A stretch of DNA of 64,000 nt from UBA5486 sp036744795. GTDB lineage: Bacteria > Bacillota > UBA4882 > UBA10575. Below are positions 51,934 through 61,310 of this stretch, piece after piece. A program made the translations under genes and the position numbers. The number at the start of each line of letters is the position of its first letter. Within the stretch, counting starts at the first letter, position 1. The notes beneath the pieces were generated by a model. It saw only the letters and a list, made by a program, of their open reading frames with translations. It had not been told where the DNA came from and did not search any database. The stretch is taken from NCBI GenBank assembly GCA_036744795.1, contig DAIOHK010000004.1, positions 1 through 64,000 of the forward strand, given 5' to 3'.

Positions 51934-52584
51934 ATGAAATTTTTCGAACCAATTTTCCATGTGTTTTACTTAACCTCCGTATTTTACATGTCAATAAAAA
52001 TGTTGGAGACCGGTAAAAACAAGAAACTTCTAAAATTATTTGGTTTGATGGGATTTACCTTGGCAGCTGGAGACTCATTCCATTTGCTTCCAAGAATATA
52101 TGCCTTATTGACTACAGGCTTAGAGGCACATTCAGTATCTTTAGGAATTGGAAAGCTGATCACATCGATCACCATGACTTTGTTCTATGCAATTCTTTTT
52201 AGGATTTGGGAATTGAGATTTGAGATTAAAGAAGATCAGAGGTTGAGAGTGTTTACAGAAATCCTGGTTGTGTCTAGAATAATATTATGTATAATGCCAC
52301 AAAACCAATGGACTTTAAATAATGCTCCACTTTCCTGGGGAATATATAGAAATATTCCTTTTACCATCTTGGGAGCCTTAATAGTTTATCTGATTTTAAG
52401 GGAAGCTAATAAGCATAAAGATGAGATCTTTAAAAAGATCGGGATTGCAATTATTATCTCTTTTGCTTGTTATTTACCGGTAGTCTTTTTTGCGAGTATT
52501 TACCAATTGGTTGGGATGCTGATGATCCCTAAAACGCTGGCCTATTTATGGATTGTGTATACTGGGTATAAAGAGTTAAGGTAG
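51934..52584 (+). CDS. Six-helix membrane protein controlled by the adjacent TetR
   Basis: I do not recognise a named function. The 216-residue protein has about six to seven hydrophobic segments, starting FFEPIFHVFYLTSVFYMSIK and including DSFHLLPRIYALL, where a histidine follows an acidic residue inside the membrane region. Such proteins are found next to TetR regulators in clostridia. ATG 51934 follows GAGGTG with a five-base spacer. A role in sensing, exporting or altering a membrane-active compound is possible by analogy with other TetR targets. Confidence 0.7.
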   Translation: MKFFEPIFHVFYLTSVFYMSIKMLETGKNKKLLKLFGLMGFTLAAGDSFHLLPRIYALLTTGLEAHSVSLGIGKLITSITMTLFYAILFRIWELRFEIKEDQRLRVFTEILVVSRIILCIMPQNQWTLNNAPLSWGIYRNIPFTILGALIVYLILREANKHKDEIFKKIGIAIIISFACYLPVVFFASIYQLVGMLMIPKTLAYLWIVYTGYKELR

Positions 52585-52617
52585 AACTATCTACTAAAAT
52601 AAAATTTTTAAAATAGA

Positions 52618-52648
52618 TAAAGCCAACCTAAAGTGGGTTGGCTTTTTG
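52618..52648 (+). terminator. Rho-independent terminator after the membrane-protein gene
   Basis: AAAGCCAACC and GGTTGGCTTTTT pair perfectly around TAAAGTG, with a T-rich tail. Confidence 0.9.
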
Positions 52649-52845
52649 TTTTAGCAATATTATGAACTTTTGAAAGGTATTTTACTAAACTAGTTAATTG
52701 GAATTGATTAAAAGAGAAACTACAGGGAGTTAAGGGATTGTTGCCGAATACAAAAGAAGTAGTATCATTCGGATTTATAAATTAAGGAATAGTCTAAGGT
52801 ATTTATACAAAACTAGACGTTTTTACCTTTAAGGGGGCAGATGTA

Positions 52846-54021
52846 GTGCAGTATGACTTCAATAGAGTAATTGATCGGAATAACACAGCTTGCTTAAAAT
52901 GGGATTGTCGGAAAGAAAATTTTGGTACAGAAGATCTCATTCCTCTTTGGATAGCCGATATGGATTTTCCGGCTCCTCCAGCGGTAACTATGGCCATTAA
53001 AGAACGGGCGATGCATCCTATTTATGGGTATACTTACCGGACACCTGAGTTTTACCGAGCAATTATGGATTGGATGAAAAAAAGACATAATTGGGAGATA
53101 AAGAAAGAATGGCTATTGACTACTTCCGGGGTGGTCTCAGCGATAAAATTAGCTGTTTTAGCTTATACCGAGCCAGGGGATCAGGTGATTATCCAGCCCC
53201 CTGTTTACCCACCTTTCTTTAGTTCAGTTGAGAATAATGGAAGGCAAATAGTTTTAAATAGATTAAAGGAAGAAAACGGTCATTATACTATCGATTTTGA
53301 TCAGTTGGAAACTCTGGTAAATGCCCGTACTAAATTAATGATTTTATGTAGCCCCCATAACCCGATTGGTCGGGTCTGGACTAGGGATGAACTGGTTAAA
53401 ATAGGTGAATTTTGTTTGCGTAACAATATTTTACTTGTTTCTGACGAAATTCATTCTGATATCATCTATAAAGATTATACTCATGTTTCTATTGCTTCAT
53501 TGGATCCGGAGATAGCTCGTAACACTATTACCTGTATAGCACCGAGTAAAACTTTTAATGTAGCCGGACTAGCTACTTCAATAGTGATTATACCGGATAA
53601 AGCTAATTTTGATCGTTATAATAACATGATGAATTCGATAGGGATGGGCACGACTAATATCTTTGGCATCACGGCTTTAACGGCAGCTTATAAATATGGT
53701 GAAGACTGGTTAGAAGAGCTAATCGATTATTTACAGGGTAATCTGGACTTTTTAGAAAAGTTTTTGATCGAACGTATCTCCCGCATTAAACTAATTAAGC
53801 CAGAAGGGACTTTTCTGGTTTGGCTGGATTGTCGAGGCTTGGGGATTAATCCGAAAGAGTTGAAATCATTCATGAATAAAGAAGCTAAAGTTGGTCTTAA
53901 TGATGGGAGAGATTTTGGCGCAGGTGGAGAGGGTTTCCAACGAATGAATATTGCTTGCCCCCGTCAAATTTTAAAGCAAGCTCTTACCTGTATGGAGCAG
54001 GCGGTAAAAAAACTGGAATAG
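52846..54021 (+). CDS. patB: PLP-dependent cystathionine beta-lyase, MalY/PatB type
   Basis: This is a fold type I PLP enzyme that removes sulfur from cystathionine or cysteine by C-S cleavage; it can also act as an aminotransferase. Typical text includes LIPLWIADMDFPAPP at the start, GVVSAIKLAVLAYTEPGD, LCSPHNPIGRVWT, SDEIHSDI, and the PLP lysine K235 in APSKTFNVAG. At 391 residues it is the usual size. GTG 52846 follows AAGGGGGC. It stands alone between terminators and the repeat-filled gap, so no operon context helps to choose the substrate. Confidence 0.9.
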   Translation: MQYDFNRVIDRNNTACLKWDCRKENFGTEDLIPLWIADMDFPAPPAVTMAIKERAMHPIYGYTYRTPEFYRAIMDWMKKRHNWEIKKEWLLTTSGVVSAIKLAVLAYTEPGDQVIIQPPVYPPFFSSVENNGRQIVLNRLKEENGHYTIDFDQLETLVNARTKLMILCSPHNPIGRVWTRDELVKIGEFCLRNNILLVSDEIHSDIIYKDYTHVSIASLDPEIARNTITCIAPSKTFNVAGLATSIVIIPDKANFDRYNNMMNSIGMGTTNIFGITALTAAYKYGEDWLEELIDYLQGNLDFLEKFLIERISRIKLIKPEGTFLVWLDCRGLGINPKELKSFMNKEAKVGLNDGRDFGAGGEGFQRMNIACPRQILKQALTCMEQAVKKLE

Positions 54022-54068
54022 TATTAATGAAAACCGAGTAGGTTGTTAGTTAATACTAAAATTAAATT

Positions 54069-54184
54069 TAAGGAATTGCATAACGCAATCATTTTAAATT
54101 CAACCACAATTTATAGGAGCCTAGCAAAAGACAAATTCTATATATTGTATTCAAATATCATCGTATATATTATGCAATTCCTCA
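54069..54184. repeat. MITE-like palindromic element, short copy 3
   Basis: The ends TTAAGGAATTGCATAA and TTATGCAATTCCT form an inverted repeat. Inside are ATTCAACCACAATTTATA and TATATATTGTATTCAAAT, matching the inner arms of copy 1, but the central stem is missing. A further AATTGAGGAAATTCCTTAATT follows at about 54192. Confidence 0.65.
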
Positions 54185-54235
54185 ACTTAATAATTGAGGA
54201 AATTCCTTAATTACATGAGATATTTTCGGAAAATA

Positions 54236-54246
54236 TAACCGGTTTA
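54236..54246. promoter_or_regulatory. LacI-type palindrome upstream of the third sugar locus
   Basis: TAACCGGTTTA has the AACCGGTT core seen in LacI-family operators. A related core is found at 54506 and within the signal-peptide codons of the binding protein (about 54878). It lies 86 bases before the promoter. Confidence 0.4.
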
Positions 54247-54331
54247 CAAGGAAACAAGCTTTTAAAAAGGGATTAATTAATGATATAGAAAATCAAATTA
54301 GGTAAAATAACAAGAAATTCCTTTTATAGTG

Positions 54332-54360
54332 TTGACATGGGAATAAAAATGTAATATATT
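54332..54360 (+). promoter_or_regulatory. Promoter candidate for the third sugar locus
   Basis: TTGACA (54332-54337) and TATATT (54355-54360) are 17 bases apart. Transcription would start near 54367, leaving an unusually long leader of about 460 bases before the first gene. Confidence 0.6.
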
Positions 54361-54502
54361 TAGATTGTAACAAGTTATTACAAATGATTTTATAAATTAT
54401 TTACATATATTTATTATTATATCTTCTGACTTTAGATTATTTAGTTCACAAAAACAAATTATTATATTAATTTACTTGTGCTAACTATCATTTTGCTTAA
54501 GA

Positions 54503-54517
54503 GGGAAACCGGTTCCC
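54503..54517. promoter_or_regulatory. LacI-type operator candidate in the leader
   Basis: GGGAAACCGGTTCCC is palindromic around ACCGGT and fits the general LacI-family operator shape. It lies about 140 bases inside the predicted transcript, so it would act as a roadblock or as a second site for looping with 54236. Confidence 0.5.
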
Positions 54518-54827
54518 ATCCTTGCATACCTTGGATTTAAAGATAATAAATTAATTGATTTAACTACAAACTTTTATTTAAAAGTTATAAATTTCATTAA
54601 CGGTTAAACATATTAATTATTAGCTAAAAAGTTTTAGCCCAAAAAGACAGCAAATATATTGGAGGGAGTGATGGAAAAAGAATATTTTCTTTCTTACAAA
54701 TTGTCGGGAAACAAGTATTAATACTCGATGAAGGAAAGAGTGCAGATGCGGACTGGGTTTCCGCTCAATAATGGTTGGTTACTGCAGATATTATCTTTCT
54801 AAAATATAATTCAAAGGAGGAAATCTC

Positions 54828-56135
54828 ATGAAAAGGGTCATGAAATTAATGTTGGTATTCTTAAGTATTTTAATATTAACCGGTTCCATTTATGCTTATA
54901 CCTCAGATCGAATGAATTATGGTAATGTAAATTTCCGTGGAGCAACTGTTACCCTTGTAGCTTGGTGGGATCCTTTTGAAGCTTTTCGCGAAGGAGGAGA
55001 CCGTGCAGGCAGGTTGGAAGAAGCAAAAAAACAATTCAATATTAAGGATATTAAGTTTTTGCAGATCCCGTGGGGTGAGAAATTACAAGAAACAATGATC
55101 AGCAGGATGATGGCTGGTGATTCAGGATACGATTTTTGGATGCTACCTCATACTTTTTTCTTTCCTTTGCGTACAGCCGGAGCACTTTACCCGGTAGGAG
55201 ATATACTTGGTGATAGTTATTATAAAAAATTGCCATATCAACACCAAAAAATGGCTGATAAACTTGGTATCGGAGGTAAGAAATATACATTTAGTGTCTT
55301 TAATGGGATTAACTTTAATACGACCTTTTTGGTTTTTAATAAGACGCTATTAGAACGGGAAGGGATAAAAAGCCCTTATGAATACTATAAAGAAGACAAT
55401 TGGACCTGGGATGTGCTTACCGAAATAGCGAAAAAAGTAACTAAAGATACGGATAATGACGGTGAAATAGATCAATGGGGACTTGCACATACGGCGGATG
55501 AATTTTGGATTCACGCCAATGGTGGTTCTATAACCAGATTGAAAAATAATAAAATGGTATATACAGGTGATGAACCGGCTACTGTTAATGCTTTAAAGCA
55601 ACTTTACCAATGGATGCAGGTGGATAAGGTTGTTGGTGATACGTGGGAAAGGAAAAAATTCTTCAATGGGGAAGTAGCGTTTGCCGATATGGCAACTTGG
55701 CAGGTTAATCAGCTGAAGGATAATATGAAGGATAAATTTGGGATTGTACCTTTGCCCAAAGGTCCAGACACTAATGAATATCATTATCCTTCTGATAATG
55801 TAGATTCACTTTATTTACCAGCTAATTCAAAAGATCCTAAAGCGATGCTTGCCTTAGATAATTTCTTATGGCCAGTTGAGGAGTTTCTAGAAGGGGAAGA
55901 AGAAGGTTTTGCTAATATGGCTCCTGATGAAATTGCCTATCGTATTTTAAAGGAAGGCGTTGAAAATTGGACCGGCGAGTGCGGTTACATGCAAGGGATT
56001 CTTGGTACTTGGTACAAAGGTGGCTGGGGTGAAGTTTTTTCAGCAATTACAAATGGCGAAAAAACTGCTGCTGCTGCTACAGCCGAATTTAAACCGCAGG
56101 CACAAGCTTTATTAGACGAGGCCTTTCAGCAATAA
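54828..56135 (+). CDS. Sugar ABC transporter substrate-binding protein (DUF5696 locus)
   Basis: This exported binding protein of 435 residues has the signal peptide LMLVFLSILILTGSIYAY without a lipobox. The mature protein has VTLVAWWDPFEAFREGGDRA and later FWMLPHTFFFPLRTAGALYP, with an acidic loop DTDNDGEIDQWG that resembles a calcium-binding motif (D-x-D-x-D-G). ATG 54828 follows AAAGGAGG. It is the first gene of the locus; the two permeases lie 5 kb further on. The substrate is unknown, but the size of the locus suggests a complex oligosaccharide. Confidence 0.85.
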   Translation: MKRVMKLMLVFLSILILTGSIYAYTSDRMNYGNVNFRGATVTLVAWWDPFEAFREGGDRAGRLEEAKKQFNIKDIKFLQIPWGEKLQETMISRMMAGDSGYDFWMLPHTFFFPLRTAGALYPVGDILGDSYYKKLPYQHQKMADKLGIGGKKYTFSVFNGINFNTTFLVFNKTLLEREGIKSPYEYYKEDNWTWDVLTEIAKKVTKDTDNDGEIDQWGLAHTADEFWIHANGGSITRLKNNKMVYTGDEPATVNALKQLYQWMQVDKVVGDTWERKKFFNGEVAFADMATWQVNQLKDNMKDKFGIVPLPKGPDTNEYHYPSDNVDSLYLPANSKDPKAMLALDNFLWPVEEFLEGEEEGFANMAPDEIAYRILKEGVENWTGECGYMQGILGTWYKGGWGEVFSAITNGEKTAAAATAEFKPQAQALLDEAFQQ

Positions 56136-56354
56136 GAGAGTTAAAGGGTAAAAATGAAGTATATTAAGAGCTTAATATAGGTTGGTAAGGGGGAACAGTA
56201 AGATTAAGATTAAAAGTTCCCCCTTACAAACAAAATATTTCTCTGCCTTGATAAAGGGTTAAAACTTTTTAAGACTTTTAATCTATTTTTGGAACATAAG
56301 CCACCGAAGACAAAAGGTTCTTAAACCCCGGTGAATGCAAGGAGGAAGGTTAAT

Positions 56355-58520
56355 GTGCGTATTATTAATAAGATTTACAAAAAGATCCGGACTAGCTTAT
56401 TCTTTGCAATTTTAGCCATTTTTCTTTCAGCTTCTAGAATAAGTGCGTTGACAGTAAATACAAACTTCTCAGTGCCTTTTGATAGTTATACGTATAGTTT
56501 TTGGGGGGATCCAATGCCCGCACCGCCTGTATACATACCTGATCGGGTTATAGATTTTAATGAATATAGTATTGGCAAACTTGTTAATCCATCGGATATT
56601 TTTGTGAAAAATCATAAAATATATATTTCTGATACTGGCAATCATCGAGTTATTTGTTTAAATGACAAATGGCAAGTTATACTGGTAATAGATAAGTTTA
56701 CCAATAGTGGACAAGGTGATCGCTTTAATACTCCTTCAGGCCTCTTTGTAGATGAGACAGGTTGTATCTATGTGGCGGATAAAGGAAATCAAAGAATTGT
56801 TAAACTATCTGCTACCGGGGAGTTAATAGGTGTTATTGGTTATCCAGTGCCTGAAGTGGAAGGGGTTTTGCCGGAAAATTTTAATTATAAACCCAAAAAA
56901 GTTGTAGTTGATATTGCGGAAAGAGTTTATGTTTTATCTGAAGGTGTTTATGAAGGGCTTTTACATTTTGACCGGAAGGGAAAATTTTTAGGCTTTATTG
57001 GGGCCCCAAAAGTAAGGCCGAACATGTTTGATTATTTTTGGAAACGGATAGCCACAAAAGAACAGGAGAAACGGATGTCACTGATTTTACCGACTGAGTA
57101 TAATAGCATTGATATTGATGAGCGTGGGTTTATATATGCTACTGTCTCCAGCGGAGCGGTTTTAGAAAGGGAAGCAATTAGAAGATTAAACCCCAGTGGC
57201 GGAGATGTTTTACGGAGAAGTGGTTTTTTCAATCCTGTTGGTGATGTTTCCTTCCCTAATATTTATTCAAGTGCCTCACTTAGAGGACCTTCAGTCCTGA
57301 TTGATATTAAAGTACGTAATTATGGGGTTTATAGTGCTTTGGATCAAAAAAGAGGTAGAGTATTTACATATGATAATAATGGTAGTCTATTATATGTTTT
57401 TGGTTATAACAGCGATAAATATGGTGCGGTCAGTAATCCGGCAGCGCTTGAGATCTTAAATGATCAGCTAATTATTTTGGATCGTGAAAAAGGGTGGGTA
57501 AATATCTACCAGCCTACCGAGTATGTTAAAAGCATTTATGCGGCTATTGAGTACCATTATAAAGGTGATTATGAAAAAGCTACAATCATGTGGGAGAATG
57601 TTCTAAAGTTTAATGCTAATAATGACCTAGCTTACACCGGGATGGGCCAGGCGTTTCTTAGACAAGATAATTTTGACGCAGCTATGGAAAATTTTCGTTT
57701 AGGTAATAACAGGAAGGAGTACTCAGAAGCATTAAGACTATACCGACGGGAAGTTTTAGCGGATTATTTTGGTTGGTTTGTCTTCTTAATATTGGCCCTG
57801 ATGATTGGCGGGTCAATTTTCCGGAAAAGAAGGAAGCAAACAGAAAGTGATATCCAAGAGATAAACAGTATTAGTAATCCATTTAAAAGAAAGATTCTTA
57901 ATATCTGGGAAAGTCTTAAATATTCATTATACATAATTTTTCATCCTTTTAAGGGTTTCTGGGATTTGAAACACGAAAAGAGAGGGAATCTATCCGCCGC
58001 TGTTATTATTGTTGCCCTTGTTACATTCACTTATATATTTATGCGTCAATATACGGGGTTTATTTTTAACCCTCGTGATTTGGACCGCCTTAATATTATT
58101 ACTGAAATTTTGAGTGTAATCATACCATTTATCCTTTGGTCCATAGTGAACTGGTCTCTAACTACATTAATGGAAGGTAAAGGCAGTTTAAAAGATGTCT
58201 TTATTACCTCAGCTTATGCTTTAACCCCAATAGTTCTTATAAATATTCCAATTACGATCATTAGTAACTTTTTGATCATGGAAGAAGGAGCCTTTTATTA
58301 CTTTTTTACTACGCTTTCTTTTGGCTGGTTTTTATTTCTGCTATTCTTTGGTCTGATGACGATTCATGAGTATGATACAGGAAAGAATTTTTTCACTTCG
58401 GTCCTGACAATCTGTGGAATGCTGTTTGTCATCTTTATTAGTATCTTATTCTTTAACCTTGTCGAACAGGTGGGGGCTTTTGCTGCTGAAATTTATTATG
58501 AGCTGGCTTATAGGTTGTAG
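56355..58520 (+). CDS. NHL-repeat, TPR and Yip1-domain membrane protein
   Basis: This is a composite protein of 721 residues. A signal peptide (FFAILAIFLSASRISALT) is followed by an NHL beta-propeller (IYISDTGNHRVICLNDKWQ and IYVADKGNQRIVKLSATGEL are two repeats). A TPR pair follows at about residues 390-445 (KGDYEKATIMWENVLKFNAN), then one membrane helix near 475 and a C-terminal Yip1-like domain with about five helices. The propeller and TPR would face the periplasm. GTG 56355 follows GGAGGAAGG. It sits between a binding protein and a DUF5696-like gene, an order I recall from Paenibacillus-type sugar loci. No enzymatic motif is visible; a scaffold or sensor role is possible. Confidence 0.8.
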   Translation: MRIINKIYKKIRTSLFFAILAIFLSASRISALTVNTNFSVPFDSYTYSFWGDPMPAPPVYIPDRVIDFNEYSIGKLVNPSDIFVKNHKIYISDTGNHRVICLNDKWQVILVIDKFTNSGQGDRFNTPSGLFVDETGCIYVADKGNQRIVKLSATGELIGVIGYPVPEVEGVLPENFNYKPKKVVVDIAERVYVLSEGVYEGLLHFDRKGKFLGFIGAPKVRPNMFDYFWKRIATKEQEKRMSLILPTEYNSIDIDERGFIYATVSSGAVLEREAIRRLNPSGGDVLRRSGFFNPVGDVSFPNIYSSASLRGPSVLIDIKVRNYGVYSALDQKRGRVFTYDNNGSLLYVFGYNSDKYGAVSNPAALEILNDQLIILDREKGWVNIYQPTEYVKSIYAAIEYHYKGDYEKATIMWENVLKFNANNDLAYTGMGQAFLRQDNFDAAMENFRLGNNRKEYSEALRLYRREVLADYFGWFVFLILALMIGGSIFRKRRKQTESDIQEINSISNPFKRKILNIWESLKYSLYIIFHPFKGFWDLKHEKRGNLSAAVIIVALVTFTYIFMRQYTGFIFNPRDLDRLNIITEILSVIIPFILWSIVNWSLTTLMEGKGSLKDVFITSAYALTPIVLINIPITIISNFLIMEEGAFYYFFTTLSFGWFLFLLFFGLMTIHEYDTGKNFFTSVLTICGMLFVIFISILFFNLVEQVGAFAAEIYYELAYRL

Positions 58521-58548
58521 TCTATTGAGACGGGAGAGGATGGGAACG

Positions 58549-61308
58549 ATGAATTTAGGCGGTAATAGATTATATAAATTACATATTGTACATTTATTAA
58601 TTGTTGTTCTGTTTATTTTCAGTATTCGGGTTCAAGCGGAAGCGGGGAATCTTGATCAATTTAAAGTAGTGGCAGAAAACTCGTATTTGAGTTTACTGAT
58701 CAAGAAGGAGACGACGGAAATAGCGATCCGGGATAAAACTACCGGTGTTGTATGGTTTTCAAATCCTCCGGCTAGAGAAATAATGGAGAAAAAAATGCAG
58801 GGAAGGGCGAAAGATGCCTTAAATTCACAACTTTCTATTAATTATTATGATCAGGGAGACCGGTTATTTTTTTTAGATACTTACAATGACAGTATTAAGA
58901 ATGATCAATACAAAATTATCCCAATTGAGCAGGGTGTTCGTGTTGAATTCCAACTAGGGAAGAAATGGATGGATGAGGATTATATCCCCAATATTATTAG
59001 TCAGGAAAAGTTTGAAACAGAGATTCTAAATAAAATTTCTTTAGCAGAAGATCGTGAGTTTCTTCTGGAACAATATTATTTAATTAATTTGGTAGAAAAA
59101 GAAGGCGATGAACAGCTAGAGATTTTTGGTGTAGATATGCAAAAGCTTTTTGGAAACTACCAGGTTGAGGTAGTTGGTGACGAGATTAGTGAACGTGATA
59201 GGCGGCGCTTAATTCAGGATTTATTAAAAAAGATTGTTGCAGGTAAATCATATTCTGGTTTGGGGGAAGTGAAAAAAAATGATCTTGACCCCTTGTTTAG
59301 TAATTCGGCTTATCTTTTGAAGAGTAATGTACGAGCCTGGGATCTGCCAAAAATCATTAGCTTAATTATGGAAGTTGGTTATACTCCAGAAGAAATTCAG
59401 GTTGACCATAAAAAATATAATTTTCGGCCTCCTTGGCCTAATATTAGGGTTTTTGAGCTTGCCATGGAGTATCTTCTTGATGGTGAAGATTTAGTAGTGA
59501 GAGTTCCTGGAGACAGTATAAAATATCCAATTAATGTGTTTGATAATGAGACCAAAGGGATAGTTACCTTTCCGATGACTGAGATTAATGTCATGGAATA
59601 TTTTACATCAGGAGATGAAAGTGAGGAGGGTTATCTTTTTGTGCCGGATGGTAGTGGGGCTTTGATTTATCTAAATAGTGGAAAAATTAAAGCCAGACCA
59701 TACAATAAGGAAGTCTATGGTAAGGATTATGCAGTTAGACCTCCGGAAGAATATAGTCCATATTTGGATGAACAGATTTATATGCCAGTCTTTGGATTAA
59801 AAAAGAAAGATCAAGCGATCCTTGCGATTATTGAGAAAGGCGAATCATTAGCAAATATAAGAGCAGAAGTTGCGGGGATGCGCGATTCTTATAATAAAGT
59901 TTATCCATGTTTTACTTTGATTCCCAGGACACAAGTTAAACTGAAAGGTGATTTGACTACTGGAGATTTAAGTAAATTACAGCTAAATATGTATCAGACA
60001 AGAAAATACCAGGGTGATATTATAATCCGTTATAAATTATTTACTGGTACTCAGACCGATTATTCTGATATGGCACGCTCTTATCAACAATATTTAGTAG
60101 AAAAGCATGGTTTACAAAAGTTAACTCCTCAGCCAAGGATTCCTTTCTTCCTTGAACTACTGGGTGGTATAAACAAAACCATACCAGTAATGGGGGTCCC
60201 ACAAAGGGTTATTGAACCATTAACTACATACCAGCAAGCTCTGACTATTCTGGAAACGCTGGCCCAAGGTGGAATAACCAATGTAAAACTGAAATATACT
60301 GGTTGGTCCGAGGGAGGAGTTAAACATAGTTTCCCTCGTAAACCAAGATTGGAGAAGAAACTTGGATCCAAAAAAGATTTTATGGATTTAATTAATTATA
60401 ACAATAAGGAATATGAGTTATTTCCAGATATATCGTTTTTAAATGTCTATAATTATTCCTGGTTTAAAGGTTTTAATTCGCTGCGTGATACAGCCCGTTT
60501 TTTAAGTAGGGAAGCAGCTTTTATTTACGATAAATATGATATTGCGACTTATCAGGCAGTAAAAAAGGAAAAAAGATATATTTACTCTCCTTCGCGTCTT
60601 GAACGGTTAGTAACAGGTTTTATGTGTAAGTATGAACAGTATCAAATCCCCGGGATTTCTTTGCGGTTTATGGGAAAACAGCTTAATTCGGATTTTCAGG
60701 TAAAGCAAGACCGATTGCGTGATCGGGAGCAAGTAAAAGAAATCCTGGAAAAAGAATTGAGTAAGATTAGCCAGGATTATCAGAAGAATATTCTTTTAGA
60801 TGGCGGAAATTTCTTTGCGATTCCTTATGCCCGATATATTTTGAATGTTCCTATGTATAGTGATGCTTATACCATTTTAGATGAAGGGATCCCCTTTTTA
60901 CAGATGGTCTTGCATGGTTATTACTATTATACGGGCGAACCAATTAATCTGGCACAAAAACCTAAAAACTATTTATTAAAGTTGATTGAAACCGGTGCCT
61001 GCCCTTACTATAAGTGGAGTTATAAACCATCTTCAGTGGTGAAAAAAACTAATTTTGATGATCAATATTCTATTTACTATAAAGCTTATCTTCAAGAAGC
61101 AGAAGATTTATATAATAAAATGAACTCTCTGTTGGCTCTAGTACAGGATAAAAGGATTATTAAGCACGAAAGGCTCAAGGAAAATGTTTATAAAACAACT
61201 TATGAAGATGGGAAGGAAGTAATTGTAAATTATAATCAGGAAGCAGTAGAGGTGGCGGAGCAAATGATTGAAGGTACAAGTTTCAAAATGATATGGGGGG
61301 GAGAATAA
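58549..61308 (+). CDS. Large secreted DUF5696-like protein, possible glycosidase
   Basis: This 919-residue exported protein has a signal peptide (LLIVVLFIFSIRVQAEAG). An N-terminal beta-sandwich reads FKVVAENSYLSLLIKKETTE and DKTTGVVWFSNPP, like the mutarotase-fold domains in front of many glycosidase barrels. A helical insertion follows at about residues 130-270. The C-terminal half begins near RIPFFLELLGG and continues with LAQGGITNVKLKYTGWSEGG and NILLDGGNFFAIPYARYIL, compatible with a TIM barrel. ATG 58549 follows GGGAGAGG; upstream starts overlap the preceding gene. The family call is from memory and the activity is unknown. The tight link to sugar permeases supports a role in oligosaccharide processing or capture. 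Confidence 0.7.
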   Translation: MNLGGNRLYKLHIVHLLIVVLFIFSIRVQAEAGNLDQFKVVAENSYLSLLIKKETTEIAIRDKTTGVVWFSNPPAREIMEKKMQGRAKDALNSQLSINYYDQGDRLFFLDTYNDSIKNDQYKIIPIEQGVRVEFQLGKKWMDEDYIPNIISQEKFETEILNKISLAEDREFLLEQYYLINLVEKEGDEQLEIFGVDMQKLFGNYQVEVVGDEISERDRRRLIQDLLKKIVAGKSYSGLGEVKKNDLDPLFSNSAYLLKSNVRAWDLPKIISLIMEVGYTPEEIQVDHKKYNFRPPWPNIRVFELAMEYLLDGEDLVVRVPGDSIKYPINVFDNETKGIVTFPMTEINVMEYFTSGDESEEGYLFVPDGSGALIYLNSGKIKARPYNKEVYGKDYAVRPPEEYSPYLDEQIYMPVFGLKKKDQAILAIIEKGESLANIRAEVAGMRDSYNKVYPCFTLIPRTQVKLKGDLTTGDLSKLQLNMYQTRKYQGDIIIRYKLFTGTQTDYSDMARSYQQYLVEKHGLQKLTPQPRIPFFLELLGGINKTIPVMGVPQRVIEPLTTYQQALTILETLAQGGITNVKLKYTGWSEGGVKHSFPRKPRLEKKLGSKKDFMDLINYNNKEYELFPDISFLNVYNYSWFKGFNSLRDTARFLSREAAFIYDKYDIATYQAVKKEKRYIYSPSRLERLVTGFMCKYEQYQIPGISLRFMGKQLNSDFQVKQDRLRDREQVKEILEKELSKISQDYQKNILLDGGNFFAIPYARYILNVPMYSDAYTILDEGIPFLQMVLHGYYYYTGEPINLAQKPKNYLLKLIETGACPYYKWSYKPSSVVKKTNFDDQYSIYYKAYLQEAEDLYNKMNSLLALVQDKRIIKHERLKENVYKTTYEDGKEVIVNYNQEAVEVAEQMIEGTSFKMIWGGE

Positions 61309-61310
61309 AA

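Larger units (their letters stand above)
54185..54827. other. Long AT-rich regulatory region before the third sugar locus
   Basis: No conserved gene is visible. The region holds one promoter and two LacI-type palindromes (listed separately). It also holds a 16-codon frame at 54671-54721 (MEKEYFLSYKLSGNKY) with a strong GGAGGGAG site, which could be a leader peptide, and a GCGGA/TCCGC hairpin near 54748-54764. The long distance from promoter to gene suggests post-transcriptional control. Confidence 0.5.

Noticed and set aside
4396..54184. Repeated ATTATGCAATTCC considered as a CRISPR-like repeat
   Set aside because: Copies are kilobases apart, differ in length and have inverted-repeat ends; there are no regular spacers and no cas genes.
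54671..54721. 16-codon frame with a strong ribosome binding site
   Set aside because: It is too short to support as a gene without conservation; I mention it only as a possible leader peptide.
58414..58548. Earlier start for the DUF5696-like protein
   Set aside because: It lies within the Yip1 coding sequence without a binding site; ATG 58549 has a good one and leads into a signal peptide.
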